64,000 bases of DNA from Mastigamoeba balamuthi (Eukaryota > Evosea > Mastigamoebida > Mastigamoebidae), in assembly GCA_902651635.1 (NCBI GenBank), contig CACRSC010000031.1, positions 957,389 to 1,021,388 of the forward strand. Reading direction: 5' to 3'. The notes beneath the pieces are model-generated. The model saw only the letters and a list, made by a program, of their open reading frames with translations. It did not search any database and had not been told where the DNA came from. The position numbers and the translations under genes are program-made. Positions 27,101 through 36,800 of this stretch are shown here, piece by piece. How positions within the stretch are numbered: the stretch's first letter is position 1; the number at the start of each line of letters is the position of its first letter.

Positions 27101-27232
27101 ATCGACCCGTCCAACGGCGACAACGCGTCGACCAACGCCTTCTTCCACAGCACCATCGAGTACATCAACGGTAAGAAGAAGCAGCTCACCGCCGGGGCTG
27201 CGCTCCCGCCCTACAACGAGATCGAGTGCTGA
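24147..27232 (+). CDS. VPS35: VPS35 retromer subunit (assembly error inside)
   Basis: Exons 24147..24149, 24279..24404, 24556..24652, 24731..24873, 24982..27232. Conserved VPS35 segments: YMVAFDELKHLE, LYLLITVGSVYIKT, RGLFLRNYLSE, and the alpha-solenoid to the C-terminus (KYLSGLIALIVSNL). VPS35 is the scaffold of the retromer, binding VPS26 and VPS29 on endosomes for retrograde sorting. The first exon is a bare ATG codon followed by a GTACGG donor; the alternative is an ATG at 24246 read without splicing. Bases 25572-25701 repeat 25702-25829 around a single N and add one base; dropping one copy restores the frame and gives about 829 residues, near the human length. Confidence 0.93.
25572..25829. 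repeat. Direct duplication around a single N (assembly artefact)
   Basis: 25572-25700 (129 nt) and 25702-25829 (128 nt) are the same sequence apart from one extra C in the first copy, and they are separated by N at 25701. The frame of VPS35 is broken by it. A failed overlap join of two contig ends explains this best. Confidence 0.9.
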
Positions 27233-27452
27233 GCAGAGCAGACCGGGGGGGCCGCCCCGCCAGCCTGGCCCTCTCTTCCTTTCCCTCTGTTGGTAGTTCG
27301 AAGAAAGGAACACTGACCAAAAGCAATTGCAATCATGTCTGGTTCTTTTCCTTGTGCAAATTGTTTATGTGCAAACGACAAGATACTGTCTGAGCGATTA
27401 CATCAACAAATAGATTGGATTTATTCAGTCATCTTCTGTGCGCCGCGCCCCG

Positions 27453-27722
27453 ATGGTTAACAAGAGGAACAAGAAGAAGACCGCCGCGGCGGCCGACGCG
27501 TCGATGGGCGACGCCAAGCCCGAGGCCGAGCCCTCGCTGGCGCCGGCCAAGCGCCTCGTGGCCGCGGACACGATCAAGAAGAAGAAGCGGCAGATGTCGC
27601 GCAAGGCCAAGAAGAGGCACGAGGCCGCCATCGTCAAGGGCATCGACGCCAGCGAGAGGCGCGCGGCCCGCGAGGACAAGCTGCTCGCGCGGCAGGCGCG
27701 CAAGCTCCGCCTCAGGAAGTGA
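27453..27722 (+). CDS. Small Lys/Arg-rich protein, probably nucleolar
   Basis: Single exon, 89 residues, MVNKRNKKKT to RKLRLRK. Over one third basic residues, with KKKKRQMSRKAKKRHEAA in the middle and a helical C-terminus (ARQARKLRLRK). This composition is typical of small ribosome-biogenesis factors, but I see no diagnostic motif. It follows VPS35 on the same strand with 220 bp between and converges with the Byr4-like gene. Confidence 0.55.
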   Translation: MVNKRNKKKTAAAADASMGDAKPEAEPSLAPAKRLVAADTIKKKKRQMSRKAKKRHEAAIVKGIDASERRAAREDKLLARQARKLRLRK

Positions 27723-28227
27723 GGTGAGGGGAGGTCCCGGCCGCAGAGCGTGTGGCCCCCGCTCTGGGCGAGCAAAACGCGGCACTCACATCCCATCCCC
27801 CCAACAACGCGAGAGAGAGCGATGCCTGTGCGGCGGAGGTCGTCCACACACACCACTGGCAGACTGCATGGGGCCTAATAACACGGGTGTCTCTCGTTTC
27901 TTTTTTTCCAAAGTGGCTGGCGTGCGTGCGTGTAGGATGGGGGGGTTGTGCGATACAGCGCAGACCGACGACCCCCTCGCGTTGGCGGACCAGCGCCGTG
28001 TCCAACACAGAGATGATTTGGTCGTCGTTGCTTTTTGTATAGCTGTGGGGGGGCGTGTGTGCCGAGTGCGCGTGCGTGAGCGTATGGATGATTGCAAGGC
28101 AGGGGGAGGGAGAACAGGTGTACTACGTGAGAGGGAGGGGGGGAGAAAGAGACATAAGGGAGAGGGTGAAGAGGGAGGGAGGAATGACGACAACGTCGCC
28201 GCCCAAGGGGAAGGGGGGCAGGCCCCT
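27723..28227. other. Convergent 3' region, no gene seen
   Basis: Lies between two stop codons facing each other, so it should hold both 3' UTRs. G-rich and GA-rich tracts (28095-28190) give many spurious open frames. No RNA gene was recognised. Confidence 0.4.
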
Positions 28228-30534
28228 TTACTTGGTGGGGGCTGTGCTCTCCTTCTTGCGGGCGACGAGGTCGACGTCTCCCGGCATGACGATACCCGAC
28301 GTGTCGCTGCGCCCCGAGCTCTTGGGCGCCGGGTACTTCTCCGCGGGCGCCGCGTCCGCGAGCGGCAGGCGCAGCACGAGCCTCTCGCCGGGCTCGGGCA
28401 CCGCGAGGCCATCGATGTCGTCCTCGACGCCGTCGTTGAACGGCCCGCGCCGGCGCAGCTCCGCCGAGGGGCCGAACAGCACTCCCTCGAGGTCCACGTC
28501 CTCGTCCGACCCCACAATCATCGAGTCGCTGCTCGCGTCCTCGCTCTCGTTCTGCGGGGCGGCCGACGTCGACGCCGCCGCCACCACCGCCCCGCGGCCC
28601 TTCTCCTCGCTCTCCTCCAGGAACCCGGGCTCGGGCTCCGCAGGCGCGCGCTGCTTGAGCGCCAGCGGCTTGGGCTCCTCGTCTCCGAACCCGTCCGCGA
28701 AGGCGTCTCCGCTCTCGACGTTGGGCGTCCGCAGCTTGATCCTGCGCAGGTGGGGGCGGACGGGGAGGGCCGAGGGGAGGACGGGGACGGTCAGCGCGAC
28801 GCGGGGCTCGGGAAATAGTACTGGTCTGCGACTAACACCAGCGGGGCGTCGGGCACGTCGAGGTCGTCCATCGGCAGGTCCGCGATGGGCACGGCCTTGG
28901 GCTTGGCGGGCTCCCCGGGCTGCGGCGACGGCGACGACGACGCCGAGGCCGCCCTGGCCGCCGCCGCCGCCGCCGTCGTGGCCTGCCTGTAGAGCTGCAG
29001 GGGCTGCGGCGTGCGCATCTGGCGCCGGGGCGACTGCGGCGAGTCAAACGCCAGCAGGTCGTCCGTGGGCGTCCCGGGCGCCTTGACGTTGAACGGGACG
29101 ATCGTCAGCTGCTCGGGGACGTCGCCAAAGCCGTCGGAGATGTCCTCGACGTTCTTCTTCTGCGTGGCGTCCTGGGCGGCGCCGTTGGTCCCCTGGTCCG
29201 CGTTCGCCGACATCGAGTCGGCCGACTCGGCGCTCTGCAGCGGCGGCCGCGTCAGGTCCGCGATGACCTTCTCGATGGCCATCTGCCGTATCACGTTGCA
29301 GTGGAACGCGCGGTTCGTCGCGATGTCGCAGTGCCGCATCCACCCCGCCAGCTGCGCGTCGTGGTCGCTCTCGCTCTTGTTGAACGTCCGCATGTGCGAC
29401 CCCAGCACCAGGAAGTCCTTCTGCACCGTCGCCGACTCTGCGTTCGCCCCCAGGCCCCCACACGTCAGGTCCGCCAAGCATCGGCAAGGGCAAGCGGGCG
29501 CAGGCAAGCAGGGCAGGGCAGGCAAGGCGGGGGGCCCCGTGCCATCGGACTGGGTCATCGTGATGCCGTCAAAGATGGTGTCGTCCTCCTCGTTGCCCTG
29601 CCACTTGAGCGTCACGGGGTCAAAGACCATCTTGCCCGGCCCGATCGGCTGCGTCGCCGACACGGGCGCGCCCTGGGCCCCGACGACGGCCTGCGGCGTG
29701 ACCTGCGCCGCCGACGTCGTGGGCGCGTGCGGGCCGATCAGCGCCGGCTTGGGCGTGCGGAACCTGTTGAGGTCCTGCTCGTTCCCTCTCCACATGCACG
29801 CCACGGGGTCCCACGTCATCCCGTCCTTGACTGGAGGGGGGGGTCAGCAGGCGCCCAGCCCACACCAGCCGGGCCGAGAGGGGGGTTGGGCCGGACCTTG
29901 CGACGAGCGGAACGACGAGATGTTGCGGATCAGCGCGGGGCCCTTGGTGGGCGTCGTCCCGTCTGCGGGGGGGCCCAGAGAGGGTGAGCGCAGCCCGGGA
30001 GCAGATGGGGGGACGCTGGGATCGTACCGAGGTGGCGACGAGAGAAGGTCCTCTGGCCTCTCTTCTGCTGCATTGCCCAACAGAGGTCAAACGCGGCCCC
30101 CGAAAGAGGCAGCCGGGGGAAAAGATTCAAAAAGATATTTCCCAAACAGGGGAGCGCGCCCAGAGGTGCAGCTCCCACGCACTCGTCGTCCTCCCCCACC
30201 CGCGAACAACGCACCTTCTTCTTCGTCATGAACGAGTTGGCGCCCTTGGACTTGTCCGTCGCTGCGCGCGTCCCCCAATGCGGAGCCCCCCATCCCGGCC
30301 GGTCAGCGCGATTCTCCTCCGATCGCGAAATTATAATAAGGAGATGTGGGTGTGCGCACCGATCGAATCTACGTAGCTCTCCTCGCTTTTGACGACGTCG
30401 AAGAGCCGCGCGAAGATGTGCGCGAAGGCGGGGTCCTGCGGGGGGAGGCGTGAGGAGCGGATCGCGCGCGGCGCGGGGGGCGCGGGGAGGGCGGCGGCGA
30501 CCATGCGCGCGTTGGACCCACTCAGGTGACTCAT
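28228..30534 (-). CDS. Byr4/Bfa1-like septation-network protein
   Basis: Seven exons: 30360..30534, 30215..30261, 30028..30067, 29897..29962, 29543..29830, 28822..29437, 28228..28741; 581 residues. Two repeated motifs, MTWDPVACMWRGNEQDL and MVFDPVTLKWQGNEEDD, match the FDPxxxxWxGNE signature of Byr4/Bfa1, the scaffold half of the two-part GAP for the Spg1/Tem1 GTPase that times septation and mitotic exit. Upstream is a basic, Pro-rich region and downstream an acidic disordered tail with LVLVADQIKLRTPNVES across the last junction. Intron 29438-29542 begins GC (GCACGG); it is a multiple of three, and the unspliced reading is possible but would insert a low-complexity stretch. Confidence 0.72.
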
Positions 30535-31437
30535 TTTCCAACGGTGGGAAAAGAAGGGCACTAAAATATCCGCGCAAACACAGCGGGAAAATCTCTCTGC
30601 TGGTGTGTGTTATGGCGGGCAGCCCCTCACCCGCCTTCTACGGATTGTTGTCATCTTCTGACTCAGAGCAGAAGTCGCGGAGGATCGGGCGTTTGGGCGG
30701 GGCGGGCAGCGGGCTTTGGGTGAATGCGTGGTCAAGGGTTCCCTGACTCCCAGAGTCTCAACGTCTGCGATCTGCGATCCCCGTCGCCCTCTCCCCTCTT
30801 TCCTTGTGTTCTCTCTTCTCTAGCACACCGCGGCAATTCTGCGAATTTTCTTGTGTTGCTGATCGTGCCCATCCGCCGCTGCATCCGCAGGGCCACGAGC
30901 ACCGCCGTGGTGGTCCGTAAAGTGCAGAACCTTGCTCCTCGGAGGGTTCAGTTGTTTTTCTTTTGTTCTACCTCGCAACAGGCTCAATTCAATCTCAACC
31001 CTACAGCCCAGTGCGCATCAGCCTCTCCGGGAATGAGCACCATGTCGCGATGAGGCTGGCCTGCCCCCACTCTTGCGCCAACACCTCGGGCGATACCCTA
31101 CGGCTTTTTTTTTTTGGATGGAAGGAATTTTCGGATCGGCTGAGAAAAGTGTATTCGTCGTCCGAAGACGCCGCGGAGTTTCAGACTCGGACTCAGAACC
31201 ACTGACGAATCGCATTGGCGGGCACTGAGAGTTAGTTGAGCCCCCCAGCTCCGAGGGGCGCGTGCTCTCCGGGCATCGGACTCTATCGGCCATTCGTCAT
31301 GTTCGATATGATTTCAGATTTTTCTGATGGGATACGCCTGAAAAATTGGGGACTTTGCCCAGTTTGCCAAAACGAGAGAAAGCTGCGAGGTGCAGCAGCA
31401 GGTCCGTGCTGTCGTTAGAGACAATCTCAACCGCGCC
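30535..31437. other. Intergenic with a possible short spliced frame
   Basis: A 45-codon frame starts at 30611 (MAGSPSPAFYGLLSSSDSEQ) 25 bp after a GGGAAAATCTC element, and intron-like boundaries follow (CTCTAG near 30821, CGCAACAG near 30981) before a stop at about 31053. I could not join these into one convincing model. GGGAAAATCTCTCTG (30583-30597) also serves as the upstream element of the divergent Byr4-like gene. Confidence 0.25.
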
Positions 31438-32008
31438 ATGGACGCTGCGCACAAGCGGTTCTACTCGACGGGCGTCGTGCCCGCCTCGACGCTCTCCCCG
31501 GCCTCGGCGCCGCTGCAGCGCGGCGCGTCCGCGACAGTACTGCGCACCGTCAAGCCCAGACCCCAGCAGCCGGCAATCCCCTACGACGAGCTCACCAAGG
31601 TGGTCAGGGCAGCCACAGTGCGCACGGGCTTCAACTTCTACGTGATCGCCACGCCGTCCGCACAGGTGTGCGGCTCCCGTCCGCCCCTCGCGCTCTCGCA
31701 AAAAAGAAGTCAAATTTCTTTGAAAACCGTTGAAATGTCGAAGGCAGGCAGTGCTATCGTCTCCGACGATGCTAATGATAGGCCTGCGCCCCCAATGCCT
31801 GGCTCGCGCCCCATCGCAGGTCGAGTTCAAGGGCGAAGGGACGGTCGTTTCGGGCCACAAGATGCTCAGCAAGGCTCTGATGGAGGTGGGCATGGCCCCG
31901 GAGGACGCCGCTGTCGCCGACGCCGTCTCCGAAGGCGACGGCGTGGTCCTGTTCACCGCAATGCCCCTGAACAAGGCCCTGATGGCGTTGGAACACCGCG
32001 CTCGCTGA
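31438..32008 (+). CDS. Unknown protein, 138 aa
   Basis: Exons 31438..31665 and 31820..32008. Not recognised. N-terminus MDAAHKRFYSTGVVPAS is basic and hydroxylated, followed by a region with beta-alpha character (TGFNFYVIATPSAQ-VEFKGEGTVVSGHKML) and a helix (NKALMALEHRAR). The reading frame is open for another 16 codons upstream without ATG, so an earlier 5' exon is possible. No membrane segment. Confidence 0.5.
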
Positions 32009-32461
32009 GCGAGCACGCAGCCTGCTGCCATGTTGTTGATGTTTCTCACCTGCACCACAAGCACCCTGGCAAAACCAGTCCAGCCCCTCCCCCCACACCA
32101 CAGTCGCACACTCCATTCCCCCTTCCTTCCTTCCCGTCTCATTCCAGAGCTGTACAATGAGGTGTCACATTGTCTTTCATTCTGGCAACTCACGCACTAC
32201 CATCCCCCAATGCAATGCACAACACAATGCACAGCACAATGCGAAGAATACACCTACCCTAATGCACTGCACCTCTCTCTAGTCTCTTCGTCGGCCGCCG
32301 AAGAAATTCGAGAATCAGCGGAAGAGAAATAGACCCATGCAATCTAAAGAGTAAAACCGACAAACCGACAACACCACACAGCGCCGCACACTTGACATGT
32401 ACACCCCGGGGCTCCTCGTGCGCCGCAGTGCCCCCAGCGACTCGCCGCGCCAGGTCTGTTC
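32009..32461. repeat. Intergenic with CAATGCAC-type short repeats
   Basis: Mostly pyrimidine-rich, AT-richer DNA between two plus-strand genes. Around 32204-32265 the octamer-like unit CAATGCAC recurs four to five times with small changes (CAATGCAATGCACAACAC, CAATGCACAGCACAATGCG). It has no coding sense; it might be a binding-site array or a simple decayed repeat. Confidence 0.45.
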
Positions 32462-33629
32462 ATGCCGAGCGATTTATGCGCGATTAAATATCTTTCTGAG
32501 CGCTGTCCTCCCGGTGTGGCCGGCAAGGTCGCCAGAACCGTTTCCGCTCTGGAGCCGTACAAGCTGGCCTCCCTGTCGCCCGAGGCGCGCGAGAGCCTCG
32601 TCGAGGCGCTCTCGTGGCGCGCCCTCACGCCGGCGTTCCTCCCCGGCGGCCCGGCGGCGCCCGAGGTCCTCTGCGCGGCCGCCATCGACGCGCTGGGCCG
32701 CTCGCACTTTGCCGCCTGCTGCGAGCTCGTCGCCGCGTGCGACGCGCTCAGCGGGCGCCGCACGGCCGCCGCCTCCTTCGCCCTGCGGTCGCTGGTCCTC
32801 TGGTCGCCCGAGAGCGCCGCCTCGCACGCCGGCCCCTCGGAGCACTACGTAGCGTTCAAAAACGCCCCGCAGGCCGAGCGCGACCGCGCGGCGCTGCTCT
32901 ACCGCGCGCTGGGCGACGACGAGCGCGCCTCCGCGGGCGCGTGCCTGATGAGCGGCGTGTTCGCGAACCTCGTCGAGGGCGACAAGGCCCGCGCCGTGCG
33001 GCTGTGGCTGCGCGCCAGCGCGCTGGGCAGCGCGGGCGCCGACTGCTGCCTGGGGCTCTTCCACGAGTTCGGCGAGGGCGGCCTGCCCGCCGACGGCAGG
33101 CGCGCGCTGGAGATGTACGAGCACGCGGCGACCGCGGGGCACGCCAACGCCAGGTGCCACGTGGGGCTGTGCCTGCTGCAGGGCCTCGGGATGGACGGCC
33201 CGCGCCTCGCGGACGCCGCGCGGGCGTTTGCGGAGACGAGCGGCAGGGGGCTGGCCAGGGGGCACGCGCCTGCNGGGGCTGGCCAGGGGCACGCGCCTGC
33301 TGGGCGACTGCCACGCGCACGGGCTCGGGGTGCCGCGCGACGAGGCCGAGGCCGAACGCCTCTACAAGATCGCCGCGGGGCTCGGCGACACGAGGGCGAT
33401 GGTGGTGGTGGCCGTCCACGAGGAGAGGCGCGGCCACGCCGCCGAGGCCGTGCGGTGGCTGCGCGAGTCGCACAGGCTCGGCGACGTCATGGCGGCCACG
33501 AGGCTGGGCATCGCGCTGGCGCAGGGCACACTGGGGCTCCCGCAGGACGCGCGCGAGGCCGTCGCCATCCTCAAGTCTGCCCAGACGAGGGAGGCGCTCC
33601 TCACCGCCCTTACAATGCACGCCCGCTAA
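32462..33629 (+). CDS. Sel1-repeat (TPR-like) protein, frame cut by assembly error
   Basis: Sel1-like repeats are clear: ADCCLGLFHEFGEGG, ALEMYEHAATAGHANA, CHVGLCLLQGLG, GDCHAHGLGVPRDEAEA, YKIAAGLGDTRAM and RLGIALAQGTLGLPQDAREA. These make a solenoid used for protein binding, often as adaptors in ER quality control or signalling. Bases 33247-33273 and 33275-33300 are the same 26-27 nt around an N at 33274; removing one copy joins the frames into about 379 residues. The start at 32462 is the first ATG, but the first 20 codons contain a GATTAAATATC patch that looks regulatory, so the true start may differ. Confidence 0.75.
33247..33300. repeat. Short duplication around a single N (assembly artefact)
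   Basis: 33247-33273 equals 33275-33300 except for one extra G, with N at 33274 between. Same signature as at 25701: a homopolymer length difference at an unmerged contig overlap. Confidence 0.9.
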
Positions 33630-33835
33630 AGCTTAGTACTGTTAACACCCGCACATTCTCGGGCTTGCACCCCGCCTTATTGTTCCAAGCCGACTGCTCT
33701 GTGTTCCAGAGGGGGCGCCCTCACCAGCGTCCCGAGGGTCCGTTTTTTTCACGATTTTCTGGGGCGAATCTCCGAGTTGCCCTATCACAATCATTTTGTA
33801 AAGTGTTTTGGCGCCAAAGACGAGGGCTGGGGGGA

Positions 33836-36800
33836 ATGGAGAACCAGACGGTCAACATACCCTCGAGGAACCCCGAGGACACCACGGCGACGTTCAAGCG
33901 CCGTGGCGGCCTGCGCCGCAGCAGCCTCGGCGGCTTCGCTGCGCCCAAGCCGCCGCGCGTGAGCTTCGCGCAGACGGTCAACATCCGCGAGTTCATGAAG
34001 TCTATCCCCCTCGCCGCCATGCCCCGCACGCCCCTCAAGCACACGTTGCGTCCCCTCCTCTCCTCGCCCCCTCCTGTCCTCCCCGTGGCCGTGCCTCGGG
34101 CGTCCCCCATCGCTCTTACAATTGCGTTGTGGTTTTCCTTATTTAATTGGGGGCTCTTGGGGGACGCGGCGCAGTGAGGACAGTGTGGAGGAGGACGACC
34201 ACGAGCCGTCGTTCGAGGACTACGAGGAGGTGATCGAGGACCAGCCGTCGTGGTCCGAGTCGTCCGCCAGCGTCTCGTCGGACTCGCCTTGTGCGTTGGC
34301 CGGGTTTCCCGCCAAATTCGGTCCCCCGTGTTCGAAAAGTGACACGCGCGCAGCGCCCGCGCCCGAAGCCCAGGCGATCCAGCAGCCAGAGGCCCCGCAG
34401 GAGCCCGTGTCGATGGACCTCACAGACACCATCAACCCCACCTCGCCCCCGAAGCGCCCGCCAGAGAAGGACTCTGTCCCCCACGAGCCCAGTACGGCCC
34501 TCTCCAGCGTGCCAGCAGCGCGCAACAGAGAGCGGGCTGGGCGGGAACACTCAACACGTGTCCCCTCTTCCCTGCCACAAACAGAGGCGAAGAAGCCGAG
34601 GAGGGTGAGCGAGGCGGTGATGGTGACGCCGAGCCTCGGGGACGTCATGAAGTTCTATCCCGACGACGAGTCGTACGAGGCGCGCCCCAGCGACGCCGCG
34701 GAGGTCACGGGGTGCCTGCAGGACATCATCGACGAGTTCGCAGAGCCCGATGACGCGCCCCAAGAAATGCCTGCGCGGCACCGCGAGCCCGCGGCCGAGG
34801 CCGAGCCCGCCCACGGGCGGCGCGGGGCGCTGGAGTACTCTGCCCTGGAGCAGCCCGCGACGCCCGAGTCGAAGGAGCTCTCGCAGGAGCCCGTGGGGGC
34901 CGAGTCCACGCTGGACCTTCTGCGCGAGGTCATCAGCAAGGCCGAGGAGACGAGCGACGAGCACTCGCGCCTCGCCATGTCGGCGGACGAGCACACGAGG
35001 CTCGGCGCGTCCGCGGGGCCGCTCGAGCCGCGCCTGAGCATCATACCGAAGCAGGCGTCGTCGTGCCAGGACAGCATGATTCTCGCGTCCAGCATCACGG
35101 GATCGGTCCTCGCGCGCGCCATGGCGCCGTCGTCGGGGGACGACGACTGCATGGACCTCACGGGCGACTTCACGGGGCACGCGGCCGCCGCCGCCGTCGC
35201 CGGCAGGGCCTCGCAGATGGGCGACTTCACCAAGGCGCTGGGGGACAACATGGACCTCACGGCCGCGTACCAGCTCACGCCGAGGCAGTCGTCGTCGATG
35301 GATCTCTCCAACGTCATCGCCGCCGTCGAGGCCGCTGCCGAGGCCGCGTCGGTGTGCCGCGAGCGCGACGTGTCCCTGAAGCTCTCTGATCTGGACCTCA
35401 CGGTCGGCCACACGGCGGAGGCGCCCGCTCAGGAGGCGCGTCCCGCCGAGGATGCGCACATCGTTGCGTACTGCCACGAGCACCGCGAGGAGCCCGAGGC
35501 CATGCGCCGCGTGTCCGTCGACATGGAGCTCACCAAGGTTGTCCCGGGCGCGCTCGCCGAGGAGGTGTCGCCTGCGAGCCACGGCGCGCCCGCGTGCGCT
35601 GATTCCGTCGACGAGCCTCAGGAGCCCGAGACCACACGCCGCCTGTCGGTCGACATGGAGTTCACCAAGGTCGTCCCGGGTGCACTGGTCGAGGAGGCGT
35701 CGAGTGCTGAGCAGGACGCCCCCGCCTGTGCTGCTGACCAGGAAGCTGAGGACACTCGCCGCGTGTCTGTCGACATGGACCTGACTAAGGTCGTTCGCGG
35801 AGCGCTCGCACAGGAGGCTCCCGCCTGCGCGCCTGCCCAGGAGTCGCTAGAGGACTCGACGCGCCGCATGTCGGCTGACATGGAGTTCACCAAGGTTGTC
35901 CGTGCAGCATCTGCCGACGACGAGGAATCTCCCGCCCACGACGCAGCTGTCGGCAGCGCTGCTTCCCAAGAGCTCCAGGAGGCCACGGGCCGCGTGTCTG
36001 TCGATATGGACCTGACCAAGGTCGTCGTCGTTGCAGAGCGGCCCCCTGCGCCTGTGTCGCCGCAGTCAGTCGACATGAGCGAGGATCCTGCGGGCGCCCC
36101 TGCAGTGGAAGCAGCAAGGATCGAGGAGCTCCCCCAGGAAGCGTGCTCGGCCGCGTGCGATGCCATCAGCACTGCCAGCCAGGAGTACGAGGTGCCCGAG
36201 GCCACGCGCCGCGTCTCGGTCGACATGGAGTTCACAAGGATAGTCCCCGCTGGTGCCGCGGCGGCTCAGCCGTCCTCGCCTGATTGCCGCGAGCCCAGGG
36301 ACGCGGAGACCACACGCAACATGTCGGTCGACATGGAGATCACGAGGGTTCTGCCCAACACGCACGCGGCGGCCGAGGCGGCCTGCCCGCGGAGGGAGTC
36401 TGTCGACATGGAGCTGACCAAGGTCGTGCCGAGCGCGATGCTGCAGCAGGGCTGCCAGTCCGTCGACATGAGCGACTCGCAGGAGAACGCCCCGCAGTCC
36501 CCGACCCGCAGAATGTCGGTCGCGATGGAGTTCACCAAGGTCATCGGCGCAGCGCAGGCTCTGTCTCCTGCCGTGGCACACCGCAAAGAAGAGGACCACC
36601 ATAGCGAGCCACTCGAGCCCACTTCGGTGGAGGAGATGCGCGCCTCCTCTCCCGCGCGCATGGCGTCGACCGACATGCAGGCCGCCACGGTGGTCGAGGC
36701 CGCCCAGGATGTCGCGCCAGCCGCTCAGCCAGTGCAAGCGCCGATCGAGCCAGCGGTTGCCGAGCAGCACGAGGCCGCTGCAGCCTGTGCAACTCAGGCG

